DNA of 64,000 nt from Lentzea atacamensis (GTDB lineage: Bacteria; Actinomycetota; Actinomycetes; Mycobacteriales; Pseudonocardiaceae): NCBI RefSeq assembly GCF_003269295.1, contig NZ_QLTT01000005.1, forward strand, positions 372,001 through 436,000, given 5' to 3'. The first letter of the stretch is position 1, and the number at the start of each line of letters is the position of its first letter. The notes under the pieces were generated by a model that made no database searches, had not been told where the DNA came from, and worked only from the letters and a program-made list of their open reading frames with translations. The position numbers and the translations under genes were made by a program. This document shows positions 43,806-50,370 of the stretch, one piece after another.

Positions 43806-46094
43806 TCACGCGGGAAGACCCCAGGGCTTGCCGGGGGTCGTGATGGCGACCGGCTGCACGGTCAGGCCGGGGCGGCGGCCCCTGGGATGCACCAGGACTT
43901 CCTGCCCGCGGCGCAACGGGATCTCCAGCGTCCCGTCGCCGCGGTCGTGGCACCGGACAGGGCGGCCGGACGGCGTCACCACGGACACCGGCCCGGCGAT
44001 GCCGTGCCGCAGCACCAACGGCTCACCCGCGCGGCTGCGGACGAGCACGAACTGGGTCCTGCCACCGGAACGCTTCGCGGTGACGGAGAAACCACCCTCG
44101 CAGGAGTGGTCGGCGATGACGACGTCCGGCCACGCGGACGGCACGGCGGGGAAGACCCGCACGATGCCGCCCCAGCTCTGGCAGACGAAGTCGTGGATCG
44201 TCTGCGCGCCGGACAGCGGCGTCTCCACGACCGGGCCCGCCTCGGTGTACATGGTGTTCTCGAGGACCGGGTAGCGCTTGGTCGTGTCGAACATCTTCAC
44301 GAAGTACGCGTAGGCCTCGTCGCCGCGGAACATGCGCGCGGCGATCGAGCCGGAGCCGGAGTAGCTGTAGCCGCGGTGCGCGGGCTCCAGCGACATCCAG
44401 TGGCGCAACGACTTCTCGATGAGCTCGCGGTTCTCCGGTTGCTCCCAGTTCACCGTCATCAGCGGGAACGTCGCGAGCAGGTGCGAGAAGTGCCGGTGCG
44501 AGTTCACGAACGGCACCCCCGCACCGACCATGAAACCGTTGGCGTCGACCGGGTACGGGGTGAGGTCGCGGAGAACCTCGTGCCACCTCGGCTCCAGCGG
44601 GTCGTTGATCTTCAGCAGCTTCGCGGAGTCGACCAGCGTCTGGCAGCCCCACCGGATCAGCTGCAGGTCGTAGTTGCAGTCGGGGGCGTCGCCGTACTCG
44701 GGTGAGGTCGTGACGTCGAGATGGAGCTTGCCGTCGTTGCCCTTCTTGAGGAAGTGCAGGTAGTAGTTGATCGACCGGCGCAGCAGCGGGAAGACGACGT
44801 CGGCGAGGATCCGCGTGTCCATGCTGTGCCGGTACGACAGCCAGACGTTGTGCAGCGCCCACGTCAGGTTGCCGAGCTCCTTCACCCCGGTGCCGCCGGT
44901 GCCCGGCTCGTACAGGGTGCCCGCGTTGGACGTCGTCCGGTCGGTGCTGCGGCCGACACCGGCCGAGTCGTGCCGGTACTTCTCCTTGACGTTGCGGACG
45001 AGCTGGTCCTGGTGGTCCTTCAGCGTGCTGGTGATCGAGTCCAGCTCCAGGTGGCCGGAGCCGTGGATCAGCCAGTACTCCAGCTGCACGTTGAGGTTCC
45101 ACCAGGCGGCGGCCCACGGCGTCTTCTCGAGCCACGGTCCGGTCGTCGCCATCACGGGGCTGCCGGCGCGTGACCCGGACGCGATCTTGTAGAGCTGGAT
45201 CCAGTAGAACGCCTGCAGCCGCTGCTCGCCGAACGACAGGAAGCTCTTCCGGTAGAAGGCGTTCCACCACCTGCGGTGCGACCTGACCAGCAGCCCGCCG
45301 AGCACCGCTGCCTCGCGCACGGCCTTCAGCACGATCTTGTCGGCTGTCGCCTCCGGGTAGGTGTGCGCGACCGAGAGCAGCAACCGTTGTGTCGCACCTG
45401 TTGTCGTGGCCCGGAAAGCGGTCGCTGTCTGACCACCCGCGTTCAGCGCCTGCGTCACCAGCGTCTCGCGGCCGTCGGCTTTCGTCACAGGATCGGGGTT
45501 GAGCACGTAGCCGTCCGGCAGCGGGTTGAAGTCCGCGCGCGGCGGAATCGCCTTGGACGGCACGAACTCCAGGACCGGCTTCTCGGTGCCGGTCGCGGAG
45601 ACGGTCAGCGACAGCACCGAACGCTCGGTGTGGATGTAGGCGGCGAACGAGATCACGCCGAGCGACGTGGTCACGGTTCCGCGCAGCTCCGCGTTCCAGA
45701 GGTCGAGGCGCCAGTCGACGGCCGTGACGGTGCCAGCCGCGGTCATCTTCAGGTTTCCGACAGGAAGTCTGCACACCCCGAACTGGCTGCCGCCGGTGGT
45801 GCGGTGGTCCTGCACGTCGGCGTGCTGCACGGTGAACCGCACGGTGTTGCCCTCCGCGTACACGACGCTGCCCAGCCGCCCGTCACCGAGGAACGGCGCC
45901 TGCCCGTACTGGGTCGGAGGCCGCTGCCAAACGAGATCCTGTCGGCCGATGAACTCGCGCCAGTCGCGTTCCGACATGCCGTCGCACCCGAAGACATCCG
46001 ATGACACGGTCTCTTTCCCGGTTGCTACACCCGTGTGGACGAGCAGTGCCGCCGCCGTGGTACCACCGATGAAACCCCGCCTGCCAAAGACCAT
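43806..46094 (-). CDS. GH95-like glycoside hydrolase (alpha-L-fucosidase/galactosidase family)
   Basis: 762 residues. A twin-arginine signal (FGRRGFIGGTTAAALL) starts the protein. GH95 features are a beta-sandwich N-domain with PTQYGQAPFLGDGRLGS, then an (alpha/alpha)6 barrel with WWNLNVQLEYW (the N-x-N catalytic-base position), TTSPEYGDAPDCNYD (general-acid Glu region) and NSHRHFSHLLATFPL. The sequence is divergent from characterised fucosidases (usual NINxQMNYW is NLNVQLEYW), so the sugar could be L-fucose, L-galactose or L-arabinose. ATG 46094 follows GAGGAG. It leads an operon with GH27; a TetR gene is divergent. Confidence 0.85.
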   Translation of the reverse strand: MVFGRRGFIGGTTAAALLVHTGVATGKETVSSDVFGCDGMSERDWREFIGRQDLVWQRPPTQYGQAPFLGDGRLGSVVYAEGNTVRFTVQHADVQDHRTTGGSQFGVCRLPVGNLKMTAAGTVTAVDWRLDLWNAELRGTVTTSLGVISFAAYIHTERSVLSLTVSATGTEKPVLEFVPSKAIPPRADFNPLPDGYVLNPDPVTKADGRETLVTQALNAGGQTATAFRATTTGATQRLLLSVAHTYPEATADKIVLKAVREAAVLGGLLVRSHRRWWNAFYRKSFLSFGEQRLQAFYWIQLYKIASGSRAGSPVMATTGPWLEKTPWAAAWWNLNVQLEYWLIHGSGHLELDSITSTLKDHQDQLVRNVKEKYRHDSAGVGRSTDRTTSNAGTLYEPGTGGTGVKELGNLTWALHNVWLSYRHSMDTRILADVVFPLLRRSINYYLHFLKKGNDGKLHLDVTTSPEYGDAPDCNYDLQLIRWGCQTLVDSAKLLKINDPLEPRWHEVLRDLTPYPVDANGFMVGAGVPFVNSHRHFSHLLATFPLMTVNWEQPENRELIEKSLRHWMSLEPAHRGYSYSGSGSIAARMFRGDEAYAYFVKMFDTTKRYPVLENTMYTEAGPVVETPLSGAQTIHDFVCQSWGGIVRVFPAVPSAWPDVVIADHSCEGGFSVTAKRSGGRTQFVLVRSRAGEPLVLRHGIAGPVSVVTPSGRPVRCHDRGDGTLEIPLRRGQEVLVHPRGRRPGLTVQPVAITTPGKPWGLPA

Positions 46095-46331
46095 TTCCCG
46101 CTCCTCGCCCGCGCATGACGACATCGACGTCTCGCTGCGCGGCGGGGCAGCTGGTCCAGACAACACGGAAAGGTAGGAGTTCTGGGGCACATCGCGCAAG
46201 AGCCAACTAACCACAACACGATGCAACAACCGGGTGCTGCTCACCCTGCAACATGGGTAAGACGCCTAGGATGTCCCGCCAAAGGGGCGGGGAGAAAACG
46301 CACGAGCCGTGCCCTTGTACGAGGAGGTGGC
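46095..46331. promoter_or_regulatory. Divergent promoter region, GH95-GH27 operon and tetR
   Basis: 237 bases. CAACATGGGTAAGACGCCTAGG near 46250-46270 has a promoter-like -10 (TAGGAT) for tetR. On the minus strand GTTGTGGTTAGTTGG (about 46200-46220) could hold the operon promoter. No long palindrome is visible. Whether TetR controls the glycosidases cannot be decided from sequence. Confidence 0.35.
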
Positions 46332-46946
46332 ATGGCCGTGTCGACAGCGGCGTTCAACGAGGGCAGGGTCCCCCAGCGGGGCCGCCCTCGCGACGCCAGC
46401 AGGGATGACGCATTACGTCAGGCAGCGCTCGAGGTGATGGCCGAGGTCGGGTACCGGGCCCTCACCATGGACGCCGTGGCAGCACGCGCCCGCGCGGGCA
46501 AGGCCACGATCTACCGGCGGTGGGAGTCGAAGCTCGATCTCGTGATCGACACGTGCACCCAGCTCGCCACGCAGAACCTCACGGCACCGGACACCGGCTC
46601 ACTCGCCGGCGACCTGCGCGAGTTCCTCTCGTCGTTCGCCGCGTTCCTCTCCGGACCGATCGGCAAGGCAGCCCAGGCACTCGTCGGCGAACTGCCGCAC
46701 GAGCCAGAGCTGGCGTCGGCGTTCCGGGAGACGTTCCTGATCTCGCAACGCGACGTGCTGCGCGGAATCCTCGACCGCGCCGCCGAACGGGGCGAGCTCA
46801 AGGCGGACGCCCCGCGCGGCATGGCGGTCGAGATCGCGGGCGCAGCGCTGATCTACCGGCTGATGCTCACCGGTGACCCGCTCGACGAGCCGTTCGTGGA
46901 GAAGGTCGTCGAGCAGGTCCTCTTACCGTTGGTGCGGGTGCCCTAG
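46332..46946 (+). CDS. TetR-family transcriptional regulator
   Basis: 204 residues. The start region RGRPRDASRDDALRQAA precedes the HTH VMAEVGYRALTMDAVAARARAGKATIYRRWESK, the AcrR-like pattern; the TetR_C_11-type C-terminal domain follows. ATG 46332 has GAGGAGG six bases upstream. It is divergent from the GH95-GH27 operon, which it may regulate. The stop shares CTAG with the convergent DUF3618 gene. Confidence 0.9.
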   Translation: MAVSTAAFNEGRVPQRGRPRDASRDDALRQAALEVMAEVGYRALTMDAVAARARAGKATIYRRWESKLDLVIDTCTQLATQNLTAPDTGSLAGDLREFLSSFAAFLSGPIGKAAQALVGELPHEPELASAFRETFLISQRDVLRGILDRAAERGELKADAPRGMAVEIAGAALIYRLMLTGDPLDEPFVEKVVEQVLLPLVRVP

Positions 46947-47164
46947 CGGAACAGCTTGCGGACCAGCGCGAAGCCGACCACGGCGCCGACCGCGATCAGC
47001 GTGTACTTGACCTTGGGCTGGCTCAGCACGTCGAGCACGGACGACTTGCCCTGCTCGACGAGCTTCTGCGGGTTCGCCCGCTCGCTGAGCTCGTCCAGGG
47101 TGGCGGCCAGCGCGGTGCGAGCCTGTTCGATCTCGCGCTGGATGGTGTCGGGATCGCGAGCCAC
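46943..47164 (-). CDS. DUF3618 membrane-tail protein
   Basis: 73 residues. The family opening is ARDPDTIQREIEQARTALAATLDELSERANPQ-type, followed by a single C-terminal membrane helix (YTLIAVGAVVGFALVRKLF). DUF3618 proteins are small actinobacterial membrane proteins of unknown role, often near stress or phage-shock-like genes. GTG 47164 has AGGAGG six bases upstream. It overlaps tetR by CTAG. Confidence 0.88.
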   Translation of the reverse strand: MARDPDTIQREIEQARTALAATLDELSERANPQKLVEQGKSSVLDVLSQPKVKYTLIAVGAVVGFALVRKLFR

Positions 47165-47247
47165 ATGTCCTCCTAGCAGCGGTTCTGGCGCCAACCGTAG
47201 TGGACGGCCGGTGCTGGAGGATTGAGCGACCCGAGAGAGCGAGTACA

Positions 47248-47268
47248 TGGAAGCGCTATAGGCTTCCA
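47248..47268. promoter_or_regulatory. Inverted repeat over the tRNA promoter
   Basis: TGGAAGC and GCTTCCA arms (perfect, 7 bp) flank GCTATAG. The loop contains TATAGG at 47257-47262, a good -10 placed about 12 bases before the mature tRNA. The dyad could be an operator or simply a leader hairpin. Confidence 0.5.
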
Positions 47269-47273
47269 CGTGA

Positions 47274-47347
47274 GGGGTCGTAGCCCAATTGGCAGAGGCA
47301 CTGGGTTTAGGTCCCAGCCAGTGGGGGTTCGAGTCCCCCCGACCTCA
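47274..47347 (+). tRNA. Short (class I) tRNA with anticodon UAG, Leu-like
   Basis: 74 nt, no encoded CCA. The acceptor arms (47274-47280 with 47340-47346) pair fully with one G-U; the discriminator is A at 47347. The D-arm has a 3-bp stem and an 11-nt loop, the layout of Leu tRNAs. The anticodon stem CTGGG/CCCAG encloses TTTAGGT, anticodon TAG at 47308-47310 (reads CUA/CUG). The variable loop is only five bases (CCAGT, 47318-47322). The T-arm GGGGG-TTCGAGT-CCCCC is canonical. A normal bacterial tRNA-Leu has a long variable arm, so the amino-acid identity is not certain. Confidence 0.85.
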
Positions 47348-47996
47348 CTCGATGACGGGTAAGCCCTGCTCGCGGAGGGCGCTCGCCTGGTCATCTCGTC
47401 GTGTCTTGTGGGGGCCGAGCCCCCACACCCCCAGCCGGCGGGCTCCGCCCCCGGACCCCCGAGCCGGCCCGCGCGTTCAGCGGTTCACCGCAGGCCGGTC
47501 CGCCCCGCCGGCGATCCGCCAGAGAGCTGGTCCGGACTTTCAGCGATCCACCGCAGCGCCGACTCTCCGCCCAGAACCCCGAGCCGGCCCGCGCGTCCAG
47601 CGACTGACCGCAGGCCAGACCGCCCGTTCGGCGATCCGCCAGAGAGCTGGTCCGGACTTTCAGCGATCCACCGCAACGCCGACTCTCCGCCCAGAACCCC
47701 GAGCCGGCCCGCGCGTCCAGCGACTGACCGCAGGCCAGACCGCCCGTTCAGTGATTCACCGCAGGCAAGTCCGCCCGTTCGGCAATCCACCGGAGAGCTG
47801 ATCCGCGCGTTCAGCGATTCGCCGTACCGTGACTCTCCGCCCCACCCCGGACCCCGAGCCGGCCCGCGTTCAGCGGTTCACCGCAGGCCGGTCCGCCCCG
47901 TCGGTGATCCGCCCGAGAGCTGGTCCGCGGGTTCAGCGATCCACCGCAGCGCCGGTCCGCGCGTTCAGCGACTCGCCGCAACACCGGTCTGCGTGG
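47348..47996. repeat. Tandem-repeat field (120-bp period plus about 30-bp sub-repeats)
   Basis: About 650 bases with no gene. From 47461 to 47760 the sequence repeats with a period of exactly 120 bp: 47521-47580 and 47641-47700 differ at one base. From 47740 to 47996 shorter relatives of TTCAGCGATTCACCGCAG recur about every 30 bases. The core GCGGTTCACCGC or GCGATCCACCGC forms a tiny hairpin (GCGG-TTCA-CCGC). The array runs into the 3' end and stop codon of the LuxR gene, whose last codons (N-R after A-A) are themselves a repeat copy. There is no direct-repeat/spacer pattern, so it is not CRISPR. Confidence 0.85.
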
Positions 47997-50252
47997 TCAG
48001 CGGTTCGCCGCGCCCCGGCTCTCGGCCCACTCGGCGATCTGGGCGCGTGTCGTGAGGTCCAGCTTCTGCCGGACCCGCTGCAGGTGCGTCTCGACCATCC
48101 GTTGCGAGATCCGCAACTCCGCCCCGATGCCCGCGTTGGTGCGCCCCGCCGCCACCAGCGCCACGACCTGCCGCTCGCGTTCGCTGAGCTCCTGGGGCTC
48201 GGCCCGGTCCGCCAGCGCGTAGGCCACGGCCTGCTCGCGGGTCATCTCCCTGCCCTCGGCCAGGCAGGTGTCCACGCCGCGCAACGCGACCCGTGACGCC
48301 CGCACGACTTCGATGACCTCCGACTGCCACACCAGGTCGTCCGCGAACGCGCCCTCCCGCAGGCACGAGGCCGCGCCGACCAGCCGCAGGGCCCGTCGCG
48401 GGTCGCCACGCCCATGCGCGATCAGGGCCAGGCCCTCCAGCACGTCCGCGACCCAGAACCCCGACCGGCACGACCGCAGCGACTCCAGGAACGACTCCGC
48501 GGCCTCGTCGACCTGGCCGCGTTGCAACGCGCGCACACCGACGGTGTGCAGGAAGACCGACAGCCGGCGCGGTGAGGCCAGCCGCCGGTACACGGGCAGG
48601 ACGTCGGCGATCAGCGCGTCGGCGAACTCCACGTCGCCCGCGCGGAGTGCCGACCACGCCAGGTTGTGCTCGATGATCGCCAGGTCCAGCGGATCCGCGG
48701 CAGGCGCGAGCAGCGCGATGGCCTCCTCGTAGTACTTGCGGGCCTCGCCGTTGCGTTCGGCGCGAACGTACTCGCCGGCCAGCGCGTTGAGCGCCTGGGC
48801 GAGCAGCACCGGCTCCCCCAGCTCGCGGCCGAGCGTCACCGCCTCCTCGGCCCAGGCCACGCCGGCGTTGTGCTCGGTGCCCGCGAGATAAGCGAGGTGG
48901 CACAACGCGAGGCAGCGCACCGCCGGGTCTGCCACCGAGTCGCGCACCGCCGCGTCCAGCAACGCCCGGCCCCGCGAGACGTGGCCCTGGTCGCGCCACG
49001 CGGTGGCGAGCATCGTGGCGAGCTGCAGGTGTTCCGGATCCCCGGCACGGCCGGCCCAGTCGACGGCGCACCCCAGGGTGGCGCACTCGACGATCAGCGG
49101 GTCGACGACCTCGGGTGTGCTGAAGACCGTCGAGGTGAAACTGGGCCAGCGACCCGCGAACGAGTGCGCGACCCTCGCCATCACCTCGTCCGGGTCCGCG
49201 AGCTTTTCCCTGCCGTACAACCGGACCGACTCGAGCTGCTCGAACCGGCCGGCACCGGAGAACGTCAGCAGCGACTTGGCCACGAGCGCGGACAGCAGCG
49301 CCAGCACCCGGTCCGCGGGCAGGTCGCACGCGGCCACCGCGACGTCCAGCCCGAAACCACCCGGCAACAGCGAGAGGCAGCGGAACGCGTGCTGCTCCTC
49401 GGCGCTGAGGTGGTCGTAGCTCCACTCGATCGCGGCGCGCAGGCTCTGGTGGCGTTCGGCGGCCGTGCGGTTGCCTCGGTTGAGCAGCTCCAGCCGGTCG
49501 TCCAGACGCGCCAGCAGTTCCGGCACCGGCAGCACCGTGACGAGCCGTGCGGCGAGCTCGATGGCGAGCGGCAGGCGGTCCAGGCGCGCGCACAACGTGG
49601 TCAGCGCGGCCCGGTCGTCGAGCCGCAGGCCGAGCTGGCTGGCCCGCGCGCGGTCGGCGAACAGCTCCACCGCGCAGGTGATCTGCAACGGCTGCACCGG
49701 GAACAGCACCTCGCCCGGCACCCGCAGCGGTTCGCGGCTCGTCGCGACGACCCGGATTCCGGGGCAGCCGAGCAGCAACGGTTCCAGCAGCGCCGCGCAC
49801 TCCGCCGCGACGTGCTCGCAGTTGTCCAGCACCAGCACCATCGTCCGGCTCGCCAGAGCGTGCACGAGGGTGCTCAGCACGGGTTCGCGGGTGACCTCGC
49901 CGATGCCGAGAGCAGTCGCGCACGCCAGCGCCACCTGACTGGAGACCGAGGCGAGCTCGACCCATTCCACACCGGCACGACCGCCGGTGAACTCCTTGGC
50001 CAGCCTGGTCTTCCCGACTCCCGCCGGGCCTACGAGGGTCAGCACGCGGGCGTCGGTGAACCTGGTGAGGCGGTCGAGCTCGTCGTCCCTGCCGATGAAG
50101 CTGTCCAGTGCGGTGACCGGCTCGTTCGCGCGTTGCCGGTAGGCCCGCTGACGGCAGGCGTTCGAGCAGTACCGCGCGTGTCGGCGCCGGGAGGTGGCGG
50201 TCGCGGCGCCGCAGGTCGCACACATCCCCACCTGTTCGGCCATCGGACGCAT
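47997..50252 (-). CDS. Large LuxR-type ATPase regulator with zinc-ribbon N-terminus
   Basis: 751 residues from ATG 50252 (ATG 50243 is equally possible). An N-terminal zinc finger has C-A-T-C-G ... A-R-Y-C-S-N-A-C-R-Q-R-A-Y-R. An NB-ARC/AAA ATPase follows, with Walker A VGPAGVGKTRLAKEF and Walker B MVLVLDNCEH, then about 400 residues of TPR-like helices, and a C-terminal GerE HTH (ELSERERQVVALVAAGRTNAGIG, then RMVETHLQRVRQKLDL). Such LAL/AfsR-like proteins are signal-responsive activators. It is divergent from the GH97 gene and may control it. The 3' end lies in the repeat field. Confidence 0.9.
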   Translation of the reverse strand: MRPMAEQVGMCATCGAATATSRRRHARYCSNACRQRAYRQRANEPVTALDSFIGRDDELDRLTRFTDARVLTLVGPAGVGKTRLAKEFTGGRAGVEWVELASVSSQVALACATALGIGEVTREPVLSTLVHALASRTMVLVLDNCEHVAAECAALLEPLLLGCPGIRVVATSREPLRVPGEVLFPVQPLQITCAVELFADRARASQLGLRLDDRAALTTLCARLDRLPLAIELAARLVTVLPVPELLARLDDRLELLNRGNRTAAERHQSLRAAIEWSYDHLSAEEQHAFRCLSLLPGGFGLDVAVAACDLPADRVLALLSALVAKSLLTFSGAGRFEQLESVRLYGREKLADPDEVMARVAHSFAGRWPSFTSTVFSTPEVVDPLIVECATLGCAVDWAGRAGDPEHLQLATMLATAWRDQGHVSRGRALLDAAVRDSVADPAVRCLALCHLAYLAGTEHNAGVAWAEEAVTLGRELGEPVLLAQALNALAGEYVRAERNGEARKYYEEAIALLAPAADPLDLAIIEHNLAWSALRAGDVEFADALIADVLPVYRRLASPRRLSVFLHTVGVRALQRGQVDEAAESFLESLRSCRSGFWVADVLEGLALIAHGRGDPRRALRLVGAASCLREGAFADDLVWQSEVIEVVRASRVALRGVDTCLAEGREMTREQAVAYALADRAEPQELSERERQVVALVAAGRTNAGIGAELRISQRMVETHLQRVRQKLDLTTRAQIAEWAESRGAANR

Positions 50253-50275
50253 CGTAGTCAAACGATTACAGGGCA

Positions 50276-50287
50276 GAAAGGCCTTTC
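50276..50287. promoter_or_regulatory. Candidate operator before GH97
   Basis: A perfect 12-bp palindrome, GAAAGGCCTTTC, lies in the 118-base gap between the divergent LuxR regulator and the GH97 gene. TATACA near 50321 is a good -10 for GH97. The palindrome lies about 45 bases upstream of it, an activator-like position. Confidence 0.55.
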
Positions 50288-50370
50288 CGGAACGTTGTGG
50301 ACCAATTGCTCTGGAGCGCGTATACATCGGATCTGTCGCCGCCGCGACCGAGGTTCTGGGAGGACTGGAC

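Noticed and set aside
47274..47347. Integration site of a mobile element at the tRNA 3' end
   Set aside because: No integrase, excisionase or duplicated tRNA 3' end is present in the window.
47461..47996. Possible CRISPR array
   Set aside because: The whole 120-bp unit repeats, including would-be spacers; there is no constant repeat with unique spacers and no cas gene in the window.
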